Source: Embleya hyalina
GTDB taxonomy: Bacteria > Actinomycetota > Actinomycetes > Streptomycetales > Streptomycetaceae
DNA length: 64,000 nt
Direction of reading: 5' to 3'
Assembly: GCF_003967355.1 (NCBI RefSeq)
Contig: NZ_BIFH01000026.1
Location: 62,001 to 126,000, forward strand
The notes under the pieces were generated by a model. It was not told where the DNA came from. It searched no databases and saw nothing but the letters and a program-made list of their open reading frames with translations. How positions within the stretch are numbered: position 1 is the first letter of the stretch; each line of letters opens with the position of its first letter. A program made the position numbers and the translations under genes. Below, one piece after another: positions 18,237 to 26,084 of this stretch.

Positions 18237-19151
18237 TCAGGGCAGTCTCGGGTCGCGGTCCAGCGCGGCCCACCAGCGGGCGGCCGGGGTGTGGATCCGC
18301 CGCCAGGTGGTGATGAACAGGTCGTTCGCGGTGCCGCCGGGCCAGTCGATCGGGAGGAGCGCGGCCGGCAGGCGCGGGTCGCGTTCGAAGGTTTGGCGCC
18401 ACGCGTGCACCATGCGGGTGCGCAGGACGAAGGCCGCTTCGTCGGAGTCGGCGCGCACGTCGGCGAAGCGGGCGACGAAGTCGTCCAGGATCGTGCGCAC
18501 CGCGACCAGATCCCACGCCTGTTCGACCAGCGCCCGTTCCCGCGCGGCGTCGCACACGGTCGACGTCATCCACGTCGCGTGTTCGGTCAGGCCCTGCTCG
18601 GCGATCAACGCGCGCAGTGCGTCCACCCCGCCCGGGTCGGCCGCGATCCACACGCCCCGGCCCAGGTCGCCGAAGCCCTCGAAGGCGAGTTGTTCCTCGA
18701 TCACCGCCCGCGCCTCGCGCAGCGCCGCCGGTGGGCGGAACAGGAGTTGTTGCCACCGGCCCGACCAGGGCGTCTCCCGGGTCGCCCGGGCCAGCCGCTC
18801 GGTCCAGCCGGTCAGCAGGCGGTACAGCGACGGCGCGAGGGTCAGCCGGGTGTAGCGCCCCTCGGAGCGGACCGACAGCCACCCCTCCCGGGTCAGTCGG
18901 GTGATCGCCCGCCGGGTCGCCGCCTCCGGGACCCCGAGCGCGTCGAGCGCGGCCACCACCGTGGGCGACCACACCCCGTCGTGCCCCGGCCAGCGCACGT
19001 ACTCCCCCAGCACGGTCAGCAGCAGCGTGCGCGCACTCGGCCCGCCGTCGGCGGTGCGCCGGGTGCGCGGGCCGGTCGAGGTACCCGCGGCCGACCCGGG
19101 CGACGTCCGGCCGGCGCCCCTTGTTTCCTCGCCATCCTCCATGTAGGACAT
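18237..19151 (-). CDS. PaaX-family transcriptional regulator
   Basis: A 304-residue regulator. After a 40-residue disordered leader comes the PaaX winged helix (SARTLLLTVLGEYV, EAATRRAITRLTREGWLSVRSEGRYTRLTLAP), then the middle domain GRWQQLLFRPPAALREARAVIEEQLAFEGFGDLGRGVWIA and the C-terminal effector domain. In E. coli PaaX senses phenylacetyl-CoA. Start ATG 19151 is used because GGA is six bases upstream; MEDGEE at 19139 is an alternative. It is divergent from the LLM enzyme, and a shared inverted repeat lies in the gap, so it most likely represses that enzyme and itself. Confidence 0.9.
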   Translation of the reverse strand: MSYMEDGEETRGAGRTSPGSAAGTSTGPRTRRTADGGPSARTLLLTVLGEYVRWPGHDGVWSPTVVAALDALGVPEAATRRAITRLTREGWLSVRSEGRYTRLTLAPSLYRLLTGWTERLARATRETPWSGRWQQLLFRPPAALREARAVIEEQLAFEGFGDLGRGVWIAADPGGVDALRALIAEQGLTEHATWMTSTVCDAARERALVEQAWDLVAVRTILDDFVARFADVRADSDEAAFVLRTRMVHAWRQTFERDPRLPAALLPIDWPGGTANDLFITTWRRIHTPAARWWAALDRDPRLP

Positions 19152-19180
19152 AACTCATCCAAGCACGTTCTTGTGTCCTA
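19144..19180. promoter_or_regulatory. inverted repeat between paaX-like gene and LLM enzyme
   Basis: TAGGACATAA (19144-19153) and TTGTGTCCTA (19171-19180) are inverted copies matching at 9 of 10 positions, with a 17-bp spacer. The left arm covers the PaaX-family start codon; the right arm is 35 bp before the divergent gene. This is where an autoregulating divergent repressor would bind. Confidence 0.55.
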
Positions 19181-19215
19181 TGAAAGTGCTCCACGCGTCG
19201 ACGAAAGGCCCGCCC

Positions 19216-20382
19216 GTGTCAGAGGCCGCCCCACCGACCCGCTTCGGCGCGTTCATCGCGCCCTACCACGGCATCGACGGCAACCCCGCGCTGCAACTGC
19301 GCCGCGATCTCGACCTGGTCGGGCACCTGGACACCCTCGGCTTCGAGGAGGCGTGGATCGGCGAGCACCACTCGGCCGGCTACGAAACGATCGCCTCCCC
19401 CGAGGTGTTCATCGCCGCCGCCGCCGAGCGCACCACCCGGATCCGGCTCGGCACCGGCGTCAACTCGCTGCCGTACCACCACCCGCTGGTCCTGGCCGAC
19501 CGCATCGTGCAGCTCGACCAACAGTCGCGCGGGCGGGTGATGTTCGGCTCCGGGCCCGGCCAACTGGCCTCGGACGCCTTCATGATGGGCATCGACCCGA
19601 TGCGCCAGCGGAGCATGATGGCCGAGGCGCTGGCCGCGATCGTCCCGCTCCTGCGCGGCGAGACGGTGACCATGAAGACCGACTGGTTCACGCTGGAGCA
19701 GGCCCGGCTGCACCTGGGCCCGTACACCCGCGCGGGCATCGAGACCGTGTGCGCCTCCACCGTCTCCCCGTCCGGATCGGTCCAGGCCGGCACGCACGGC
19801 ATGGGCCTGCTCTCGCTCGCCGCCGCCGACCCGTCCGGCTTCGCCGCGCTGGCGACGAACTGGGACGTGTACGCCGAGACCTGCGCCGAGCACGGCCATG
19901 TCGCCGACCGCGAACGCTGGCGCCTGGTCGTCCCGATGCATCTGGCCGAGACCGTCGAGGCGGCGCGCGAGCAGGCCGAGTACGGGGTGCACCACCTCGT
20001 CGACTACATCCAGGGCCTGTCCGGGACGACCATGCCGTGGGGGGCGACGCCCGCGGCCGCGATCACGCGGTGGACCGGCGAGGGTTTCCCCACCTTCGGC
20101 GTCGCGATGATCGGCACTCCCGCGCAGGCGATCGAACGGATCACCGCGATGGCGGAGCGGTCCGGCGGCTTCGGCACGCTGCTGCTGCTCGACCTGCCGA
20201 TCGCCCGGCCGGCCGACAAGTGGCGCAGCTACGAGTTGTTCGCCGAGTACGTGGTGCCGCACTTCACCGGCGCCAACCGCCCCCGGCGGGCCTCGATGGC
20301 CTGGGCGAACGAGAACAGCGAACGTTTCATCGGCGCCCTGCGCCAGGCCGTCGTGGCGGCGATGACCCCGCCGGCGTCCTGA
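19216..20382 (+). CDS. LLM-class flavin-dependent monooxygenase
   Basis: A 388-residue bacterial-luciferase-like (TIM-barrel) oxidoreductase. Signs are FGAFIAPYHGIDGNPALQLRRDLDLVGHLDTLGFEEAWIGEHHSAG near the N-terminus, RIRLGTGVNSLPYHHPLVLADR, and RGRVMFGSGPGQLASDA. Such enzymes use reduced FMN or F420; the EHHS motif is typical of FMN-type monooxygenases. GTG 19216 is preferred, seven bases after GAAAGG; an upstream TTG at 19171 has no ribosome site and lies in the operator. It is followed 56 bp later by an alcohol dehydrogenase, suggesting a small PaaX-controlled catabolic unit. Confidence 0.9.
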   Translation: MSEAAPPTRFGAFIAPYHGIDGNPALQLRRDLDLVGHLDTLGFEEAWIGEHHSAGYETIASPEVFIAAAAERTTRIRLGTGVNSLPYHHPLVLADRIVQLDQQSRGRVMFGSGPGQLASDAFMMGIDPMRQRSMMAEALAAIVPLLRGETVTMKTDWFTLEQARLHLGPYTRAGIETVCASTVSPSGSVQAGTHGMGLLSLAAADPSGFAALATNWDVYAETCAEHGHVADRERWRLVVPMHLAETVEAAREQAEYGVHHLVDYIQGLSGTTMPWGATPAAAITRWTGEGFPTFGVAMIGTPAQAIERITAMAERSGGFGTLLLLDLPIARPADKWRSYELFAEYVVPHFTGANRPRRASMAWANENSERFIGALRQAVVAAMTPPAS

Positions 20383-20438
20383 CCGGTCGTCACACCCGAG
20401 ACCCATCCACCCGAAGCCCAGGCAGGGAGACGCCCATC

Positions 20439-21503
20439 ATGCGAGCAGCGGTACTGCGCGGCGGCACATTCACCGTCGAGGACATCGCGGCCCCCGAACC
20501 CGGCGAGGGTCAGGTCCTCGTGGAGACGGTGGCCTGCGGGATCTGCGGCTCGGACCTGTCCGCGTACAGGCACACCGCGGAATTCCTCCGGGCCTCGATC
20601 GACTCGGACACCCCCTCGTTCGTCTTCGACCCCGACGCCGACCTGGTCATGGGCCACGAACTCGCCGCGCGCGTGGTCCGCCCGGGCCCCGGGGTGACCG
20701 GGTTCGAGCCGGGCGAGGTGGTGGTCGGGCTGCCGTGGGCGCTCGACGGCGGCGGTGTACTGCGCACCATCGGCTTCTCCAACACCTTCCCCGGCGGCTT
20801 CGGCGAGCGCATGGTGATGCAGGCCGCGGCGCTGGTCAAGGTGCCCGGACACGTGCCGCCGCACGTCGCGGCGCTGACCGAGCCGCTGGCGGTGGGCTTC
20901 GGCAACGTGGCCCGCTCCGGCGCCGAACGCGGCGGCTCGGCGATCGTGATCGGCGCCGGCCCGATCGGCCTGGGCGCGATCGCCGGTCTGATCGAACGCG
21001 GTGTCGCGCCCGTCGTCGTCTCCGAACCCTCGCCGCGCCGGCGCGAACTCGCCCGCGCGTTCGGCGCACACGTGGTGGTCGACCCGGCCGAGCGCGATCC
21101 GTTCGACGCGTGGCGCGAGAGCGCCGAGCCGGGATGGGCACCGACCGTCTTCGAGTGCTCCGGCAAGGCCGGCATGTTCGACCGGATCACCTACGCCGCA
21201 CCCCGCGGCGCCACGGTGCTGCTGATCGGGGTGTGCATGACCGAGGACACCTTCCGGCCGGTGGTGGGGATCTACAAGGACCTCACGGTGAAGATGTGCC
21301 TGACCTATCCGCCCGAGGAGTACCCGAAGACCCTCGCCCGGATCGCCGCCGGCAGTGTGGACGCGGCTTCGCTGATCACCGGTCAGGTCGGCTTCGAGGG
21401 GGTGGCCGCGGCGATCGACACCCTCGGCCGCCCCGACGAACACGTCAAGGTCCTGGTCCGCCCGCACCTGACCGGCACGGACGTACATCCGCCCACGCCG
21501 TGA
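20439..21503 (+). CDS. zinc-dependent alcohol dehydrogenase family protein
   Basis: A 354-residue medium-chain dehydrogenase. The catalytic zinc site has Cys36 in ACGICGSDL and the GHE motif in VMGHELAARV; the Rossmann fold has GAGPIGLG. The structural-zinc four-Cys loop of classical ADH is absent, so it carries one zinc, like sorbitol/threonine dehydrogenase relatives. It probably oxidises or reduces a product of the flavin monooxygenase just upstream. A GGGAGA ribosome site precedes ATG 20439. Confidence 0.9.
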   Translation: MRAAVLRGGTFTVEDIAAPEPGEGQVLVETVACGICGSDLSAYRHTAEFLRASIDSDTPSFVFDPDADLVMGHELAARVVRPGPGVTGFEPGEVVVGLPWALDGGGVLRTIGFSNTFPGGFGERMVMQAAALVKVPGHVPPHVAALTEPLAVGFGNVARSGAERGGSAIVIGAGPIGLGAIAGLIERGVAPVVVSEPSPRRRELARAFGAHVVVDPAERDPFDAWRESAEPGWAPTVFECSGKAGMFDRITYAAPRGATVLLIGVCMTEDTFRPVVGIYKDLTVKMCLTYPPEEYPKTLARIAAGSVDAASLITGQVGFEGVAAAIDTLGRPDEHVKVLVRPHLTGTDVHPPTP

Positions 21504-21733
21504 CGAACGCCAACCGCCCGGTGCCCGGCTCGGCCCGGTCGACCGCGGAGCGGCGGGCGCGCGAAACACGAATCACGCGTACGGGTGGACCCGGTTCGGC
21601 CGCCCCTGGCGCACGCTGTGCGTGGGCGGCGCGCCCGCCAGGGCGTTTCGCCGGCGCGCGCCCCCGAACGCCCCGCCGAGGGAGGCGTGGAAGTGTCGCA
21701 AACTGGACGCGGCGGGTGTCGGAATCGGTACGC

Positions 21734-21753
21734 TCCGAGGGAATTCCCTCGGA
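21734..21753. promoter_or_regulatory. perfect 20-bp palindrome upstream of the ATPase gene
   Basis: TCCGAGGGAATTCCCTCGGA reads identically on both strands. It lies 30 bp before a 25-codon reading frame and about 100 bp before the anti-sigma-type ATPase gene, in an otherwise gene-free 279-bp stretch. A dimeric repressor site is the simplest reading; as RNA it would form a 10-bp stem with almost no loop. Confidence 0.5.
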
Positions 21754-21782
21754 AGATCCGTACACCCGCCATCGGGGACATC

Positions 21783-21860
21783 ATGAGCCACACCAGGCGC
21801 CGCAACGGTGCCGTGTCCGTCCGTCACGTGACCGCCACCGGCTCGGGAGGCGCGGCATGA
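21783..21860 (+). CDS. possible 25-residue leader peptide
   Basis: ATG 21783 opens a short basic frame (MSHTRRRNGAVSVRHV...) that ends in TGA overlapping the ATG of the downstream ATPase gene. The ATGA overlap suggests coupling, but no good ribosome site precedes it and there is nothing to compare it with. It may be a regulatory leader or chance. Confidence 0.25.
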   Translation: MSHTRRRNGAVSVRHVTATGSGGAA

Positions 21861-22285
21861 CCGTGCTCAACGATGCCCATCCGGTGTGTCGATTCGACCT
21901 GCCGCCACACGAGGCGGAGGTGTCCGCGGCCCGCCGCAAGGTGGTCGCGATCGCCGTCGAGTGGGGCATGCCCGCCCACGGCGATCTTGTGGACACCCTG
22001 CGCCTGGTGGTCTCCGAATTGGTGACCAACGCGGTCCGACACGCGGGCGTACTGACCCCCGCCATCGCGGTGACCGTGCGCGGCACGGCCGAGGGGGCGC
22101 TCCAGGTCGGGGTGCACGACCGACATCCGTTCTGCCCCAAGGCCCTGGTGGAGACGGTCGACGACGACAGCGGCCGCGGCCTGCTGATCGTGAAGACCCT
22201 GGTCGCCGAGGCCGGCGGTTACGCGGGGATCCAGCCGGACGCCACCGGCGGCAAGACCGTGTGGGTGTGCCTGCCGCTGCGCTGA
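21857..22285 (+). CDS. anti-sigma-factor-type ATP-binding protein (HATPase_c, RsbW/SpoIIAB-like)
   Basis: A 142-residue GHKL ATPase of the kind abundant in Streptomyces (serine-protein-kinase/anti-sigma family). The N box is LVVSELVTNAVRHAG, the D-x-G-like loop is GVHDRHPFCPK, and the G box is DDDSGRGLLIVKTLV. GGGAGG is seven bases before the ATG. Usually these bind an anti-anti-sigma factor or sigma factor; the adjacent downstream sequence is the relic of an ECF sigma gene, though the two types do not normally pair. Confidence 0.9.
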   Translation: MTVLNDAHPVCRFDLPPHEAEVSAARRKVVAIAVEWGMPAHGDLVDTLRLVVSELVTNAVRHAGVLTPAIAVTVRGTAEGALQVGVHDRHPFCPKALVETVDDDSGRGLLIVKTLVAEAGGYAGIQPDATGGKTVWVCLPLR

Positions 22286-22352
22286 GCACCCGGGCCGGGC
22301 CCTCGCCGGCCGGCTCGATCGTCCGTTCCGTCACATCGCCTCGCTCCCGTCG

Positions 22353-22371
22353 GTCGTGTCCGTGACACGAC
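22353..22371. promoter_or_regulatory. inverted repeat before the ECF sigma relic
   Basis: GTCGTGTC (22353-22360) and GACACGAC (22364-22371) are perfect inverted copies around CGT, ending 20 bp before the relic's ATG at 22392. It could be the old promoter-region operator of the dead sigma gene or a hairpin closing the upstream ATPase gene. Confidence 0.4.
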
Positions 22372-22391
22372 ACCACGAAGATGTGGGACCG

Positions 22392-22525
22392 ATGGACGAG
22401 AACGACGTCCTTGCCGGCCGCTTCGAGGAACACCGGGCCCACCCGCGCGCGGTGGCGTACCGCATGCCCGGTTCGTTCGGCGAGCCGACGACGCGGTCCG
22501 GGGCACGTGGATCCGGCTCGGCCGT
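22392..22525 (+). pseudogene. relic of an ECF sigma factor (SigJ-like), N-terminal region 2 only
   Basis: From ATG 22392 the frame encodes DENDVLAGRFEEHRAHPRAVAYRMPGSFGE, an unmistakable region 2.1-2.2 start of SigJ/ECF41-like sigma factors (usual form RFEEHRxHLRAVAYRMLGSxxEADDAVQ). The frame then slips by one base: in the next frame the sequence continues DDAVRGTWIRLGR, matching the expected DDAVQEAWLRL. Nothing of region 4 follows; the next gene is in the opposite direction. So the gene is both frameshifted and truncated to about 45 of 300 codons. Confidence 0.7.
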
Positions 22526-22563
22526 GGAGGTCACCTCACCAGGCCGCTCCGACCCCCTACCGC

Positions 22564-23097
22564 TCACCACTTCAGGTCGAACCGCTGCTCCACGACATCG
22601 ATCCCCCACGTGCGCGCGGGGCGCTCCTCGGTCGGGGTGAAACCCGCCTGCTCGTACAGGTGTCGGGACGCGCCCAGGCCCGCGATGGTCCACAGGTACA
22701 CCCCGGCCGCGTCGCGCCGGCGGCCCTCGGCCAGCGCGACGTCGAGCAGCGCGCGGCCCACGCCGTGCCCCCGGGCGACCGGATCCAGGATCACCCAGCG
22801 CAGTCGCATCAGGCCGTGCTCCTCACGGGTCAACCCCGCCGCGCCCAGGACCCGCTCGCCGTCGTCGGCCACCCACATCCGCCCGGGCCCGTCGTCCCCC
22901 TCCCGGGCCCGCGCCAGCACCAGTTCGGCCATCCCGGCCGCCACCGACGCCTCCATCGTGGCGTCCATGCCGTACTCGCGGCTGTACAGCACCCCGTGCA
23001 GCGCGGCGACCGCGCCCAGGTCACCGGGGCGGTCGGCGTCCCGAATCCGCACGACGCGCGGGCCCGATGTCGAGGTCACGATCTCGAAAACCTTCAC
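22564..23097 (-). CDS. GNAT-family N-acetyltransferase
   Basis: A 177-residue acetyltransferase. The acetyl-CoA-binding motif A is VILDPVARGHGVGRALLDVALAEGRRR, with R-G-H-G-V-G fitting the Q/RxxGxG/A loop, followed by VYLWTIAGLGASRHLYEQAGF. Its start is GTG 23097 with no clear ribosome site. It is divergent from the TetR gene at 23151, and the TetR operator covers the gap, so it is a likely target of that regulator. Substrate unknown. Confidence 0.88.
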   Translation of the reverse strand: MKVFEIVTSTSGPRVVRIRDADRPGDLGAVAALHGVLYSREYGMDATMEASVAAGMAELVLARAREGDDGPGRMWVADDGERVLGAAGLTREEHGLMRLRWVILDPVARGHGVGRALLDVALAEGRRRDAAGVYLWTIAGLGASRHLYEQAGFTPTEERPARTWGIDVVEQRFDLKW

Positions 23098-23112
23098 GAA
23101 CGCCGCACCGAC

Positions 23113-23142
23113 CCTCCACTGAAACAGTCGTTTCAGTGGAGG
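23113..23142. promoter_or_regulatory. 30-bp palindromic TetR operator
   Basis: CCTCCACTGAAAC (23113-23125) and GTTTCAGTGGAGG (23130-23142) are perfect 13-bp inverted arms with the spacer AGTC. It lies between the divergent acetyltransferase (start 23097) and TetR (start 23151) genes, and its right arm contains the TetR ribosome site GGAGG. This position allows repression of both genes. Confidence 0.85.
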
Positions 23143-23150
23143 ATATGCGG

Positions 23151-23717
23151 ATGACCGCCGACGCGAAACCCCCCACCTCCGCCCGCCGCGACGAACTGCT
23201 CGCCGCGAGCGTGGCCCATGTCGCCGAACACGGCCTGGCCGAGTTGTCGCTGCGCCCCCTGGCCCGGGCGATCGGCTCCAGCCCGCGCGTGCTGCTCTAC
23301 CTCTTCGGCTCGAAGGAGGGCCTGATCCGGGAGATCCTGGAGGTCGGCCGCGCCGAACAGTTCGCCCTGGTCACCCGCGCCGACGGCCGCCCCGGAACCG
23401 CCCGCGACACCCTCGACCTGCTGTGGACCTGGCTGGTGGCACCGGAACGACGCGGCGCGCTGCGCCTGTTCTTCGACGGCTACGTACGGTCCTTCCAGGG
23501 CGACGCCCCCTGGTCCGACTTCGCCGTCGCCTCCGTCGACGAATGGCTCCCCCCGCTCGACCGCGTCCTGGCCGACCACCGCGTCCCACCGACCCTGGTC
23601 CTCGCCGTCCTCCGCGGCCTCCTCCTGGACCACCTGGCCGCCACGAACCCGGCCCACGCCGAACGCGTACAGGCCGCCTGGACCGCCTTCCTCGACGAAA
23701 TTCTCCCGATCCGCTGA
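23151..23717 (+). CDS. TetR-family transcriptional regulator
   Basis: A 188-residue regulator with the helix-turn-helix LAELSLRPLARAIGSSPRVLLYLFGSKEGLIREIL at residues 30-65; the usual Y-Y-H-F is replaced by LLYLFG. The C-terminal half is helical and Trp-containing, a ligand pocket of unknown specificity. ATG 23151 was preferred to the ATG at 23145 because the GGAGGA at 23138-23143 gives a normal distance only to the former. Autoregulation and control of the divergent acetyltransferase are inferred from the palindrome. Confidence 0.9.
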   Translation: MTADAKPPTSARRDELLAASVAHVAEHGLAELSLRPLARAIGSSPRVLLYLFGSKEGLIREILEVGRAEQFALVTRADGRPGTARDTLDLLWTWLVAPERRGALRLFFDGYVRSFQGDAPWSDFAVASVDEWLPPLDRVLADHRVPPTLVLAVLRGLLLDHLAATNPAHAERVQAAWTAFLDEILPIR

Positions 23718-24020
23718 GCCGGAACAGCCGTGTTCGAATTGCTTTCACATCGGTATTGACTTCGTTTATCGTCGCCGTTTTACTCGTCGCAGCCGATGCC
23801 GGGAGCAGTCGGATCGATCCCGAACTCCGGTAGTGGGCAAGCTAGTTCATCACATTCGAGCGGCACGCGGGAACCGCGCGGAAGACCGCGGTACGTGCGA
23901 CGCGACGTCTCGAATCCACGCACGGCAGACAGGGGCCGGCGGCACACCGGGTCACCGGTTCCGCCGGTCGATCGAACGCGAATCCGTTCTCGACCCGCGC
24001 GCATTCGAAAGGATCGATCC
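23718..24020. other. gene-free stretch with an A/T-rich promoter-like patch
   Basis: No reading frame with codon bias is seen. The first 70 bp are A/T-rich for this genome; TTGACT at 23756 followed 17 bp later by TTTACT could be a sigma-70-type promoter for the secreted protein at 24021, leaving a 240-nt leader. GAAAGGA before 24021 is the ribosome site. I see no convincing palindrome or terminator. Confidence 0.35.
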
Positions 24021-24557
24021 ATGTCTCGTCGCATGCTCACCACCGGCGCCGCGGCCGCCCTCGCGGGAGCCCTCGCCACCGTCACGGTCCTGTCCGGCAC
24101 CGCCCGGGCGGTGCCGCCGGAGTCCCGGGAAATCACCGTGAACTGCCTGGAGTTGAACTACGGCGTCACCTGGTTCTGGAACGGCAACGCCACGATGACC
24201 TCGTCCGACCCCGGCACTCCCGGCAAGCAGCGGCTCAAGGTCCGCTTTTACGGCACCAACCCGGTGTACATCCCCATGAACACCATCACCACGACCATAC
24301 GCATGACGCAGGGCGGCTGGGCGAGTCCCCCGTTGGAATTCACCGGCAAGGTCAACGCGCCGGGCCCGGACCAGGTGTTCGGCCCACTGCCCGCACCCTC
24401 GAGGCTCCCCGCTGGCACGTCCCTGATGTTGACGGCCACCGCCGGCACACCGACTGCCACGAACTGGTCGCTGCGCATGCTCACCACCCTCGGCGGGGTC
24501 GCCCAGGACATCGCCTGCACCGGCTACCAGCCGAACGGACCCGCCTTCACCTTCTGA
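24021..24557 (+). CDS. secreted protein of unknown function
   Basis: A 178-residue protein with a classical Sec signal peptide: MSRRM, a 20-residue Ala/Leu/Val core, and cleavage after ARA at about residue 30. The mature 148-residue part is beta-rich, contains two Cys (CLELNYGVTW near the start, DIACTGYQPNG near the end) that could form a disulfide, and has repeated Thr-rich strands (TITTTIRMTQGG). It resembles the small secreted beta-sandwich proteins frequent in Streptomyces. GAAAGGA precedes the ATG. Confidence 0.8.
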   Translation: MSRRMLTTGAAAALAGALATVTVLSGTARAVPPESREITVNCLELNYGVTWFWNGNATMTSSDPGTPGKQRLKVRFYGTNPVYIPMNTITTTIRMTQGGWASPPLEFTGKVNAPGPDQVFGPLPAPSRLPAGTSLMLTATAGTPTATNWSLRMLTTLGGVAQDIACTGYQPNGPAFTF

Positions 24558-24768
24558 CCGACCCGCACACCTCCGAGCCGAGGAGGCCGGCACCGGCGCC
24601 GAACACACCGCCCGGCCCGGGAGCACCGGACGGCGCCTTCGCACCCTCCGAATCCGAACGCCTGTTCGATGGACGCAGCCGGCGGCCGGGTGGCGGTCAG
24701 CCGGTCCGGGCGAGGCCGACGACGCCGACCGGCACGCGCGTGTCGCGGGTGTCGTCCGTGCCGTCGGC

Positions 24769-24825
24769 GTGGCATCGGGCCCACCGTGATCGGTAGCCGA
24801 CGAACCCGGGTGGAGCACGCGCCGG
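24769..24825 (-). repeat. 57-bp hairpin repeat, copy A
   Basis: Read on the minus strand, this starts CCGGCGCGTGCTCCACCCG, continues with the invariant CGGCTACCGATCACG, and ends G-x-TGCCAC. It begins directly after the TGA (24826-24828) of the flavoprotein gene and has the same orientation. Copies B (37891-37947) and C (37360-37416) match over the full 57 bp without gaps other than one or two bases. This copy has the weakest hairpin of the three. Confidence 0.7.
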
Positions 24826-25356
24826 TCATGCGCCCGGGTCGAGGGTGGGCAGGCGGCTGATTACCGTTGCCCAGTCGCGTGCTTCGTCGCCGTCGAATGG
24901 CGCGCCGTCCTCGTCGAGGACCAGGTCGACACCGCAGGCGCGCAGGGTGTCCAGGCTCCGGGTGGAGGCCGGATGCGCGGCCAGGACGCCCCTGAACCAG
25001 GGCACGGCGACCACCGGGATGCCTGCGCCCAGCGCCTCGTTCAGGGTGCCGAGGGCCACGTTGTCGGAGATGCCGAGCGCCCACTTGTTCAGGCTGTTGA
25101 ACGTCAACGGGCAGGCGAGCAGGGCATCCGGGGCCGGGAACGGCCGTGGGTCGTCGGGGTGGCGCTCGCGGGTGCGTACCGGGCGTCCGGCGAGGGCGGT
25201 CGGGTCGTCGAGGCCGGCGCCGAGCCACGCCGCGGCCGTTGGGGTGAGCGTGACGCACGTGTCCCAGCCGTCCTCGCGCAGGAGACGGACCAGGTTCACC
25301 AGGTCGCGCACGGGAGGAGCGGCCCCGGCCACGACATACAGCACACGATTCGTCAT
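24826..25356 (-). CDS. flavoprotein (PPC decarboxylase/HFCD family-like)
   Basis: A 176-residue homologue of the flavin-dependent HFCD fold (Dfp/CoaC, EpiD, dipicolinate synthase B). It begins NRVLYVVAGAAPPVRDLVNLVRLLREDGWDTCVTLTPTAAAWL and has ACPLTFNSLNKWALGISDNVALGTLNEALG, where ACPLTFNSxNK corresponds to the flavin-binding PxTxNTxxK region. A catalytic His as in CoaC is not seen, so the activity is uncertain. It stands alone; a 57-bp repeat follows the stop codon without any gap. Confidence 0.82.
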   Translation of the reverse strand: MTNRVLYVVAGAAPPVRDLVNLVRLLREDGWDTCVTLTPTAAAWLGAGLDDPTALAGRPVRTRERHPDDPRPFPAPDALLACPLTFNSLNKWALGISDNVALGTLNEALGAGIPVVAVPWFRGVLAAHPASTRSLDTLRACGVDLVLDEDGAPFDGDEARDWATVISRLPTLDPGA

Positions 25357-25576
25357 GCCGGGAGCCTACGAGCGTCTACGCCTTGCTCGGGATCGGGAAT
25401 GGAGTTCGGCATGCCGGCGCCCGAGCGGGAGGCCACGGGGCCGGATCGCGGCGTGCGCCCGGGCCCTGGGCGTGACGTCGTTCGACCTCGCCGATCCGGC
25501 CTGGCGTGGTGGGTGTCGGTGGGGCGTGGGAGGGTGGTTTGTTCAAGATCGTTTGTTTGGCGTCCGGGAGCGCGGC

Positions 25577-26026
25577 GTGGGTGGAATCGGCGAGGGTGTG
25601 TACGTGGTGCGCAATGTGCGCAGTGGGCTCGTGCTCGAGGTCGAGGGGGGCCGAACCGGGGGCGGGGCCCGGGTGGTGCAGGGGGCCGACGACGGTACGA
25701 CCGCGCAACATTGGCGGGTCTCGGCGGTCCATCCGGGCGGGGCCGTGTATCACCTGGAGCACGTGGTCGCCGGGAAGCGGCTGGACGTGATCGGGGCCTC
25801 GGTGGAGAACGGGGCCCACGTACAGCTCTGGCGGGCCAACAACTTCGGCGCGCAGGAGTGGATCCTGGAGGAGCACGCGGAGGAGGCGGGGCGGGTCACG
25901 CTGATCAACTACGTCAGCGGGCTGCTGCTCGAGGTCGCCGACGGCAGTACGGAGGCCGGCGGGGCGGTACGCCAGTGGGAGGACACCGACCACCCGTCGC
26001 AGTGGTGGACGCTCGAACCACGCTGA
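25577..26026 (+). CDS. ricin-B-like (RICIN) lectin-domain protein
   Basis: About 149 residues forming one beta-trefoil. Three repeats are visible: VYVVRNVRSGLVLEVEGG...QHWRV, YHLEHVVAGKRLDVIGAS...QEWIL and VTLINYVSGLLLEVADG...QWWTL, each ending in the Q-x-W motif of the family. There is no signal peptide. The GTG at 25577 is chosen because GGGAG precedes it and the fold starts immediately after; longer frames upstream lack any similarity. It presumably binds carbohydrate, inside the cell or after non-classical export. Confidence 0.8.
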   Translation: MGGIGEGVYVVRNVRSGLVLEVEGGRTGGGARVVQGADDGTTAQHWRVSAVHPGGAVYHLEHVVAGKRLDVIGASVENGAHVQLWRANNFGAQEWILEEHAEEAGRVTLINYVSGLLLEVADGSTEAGGAVRQWEDTDHPSQWWTLEPR

Positions 26027-26084
26027 GCCGCACCGGCCGCCGAAGCGGCCGAACCACGCCGGGCCGGGCCCAAGCGCCCGCCCC

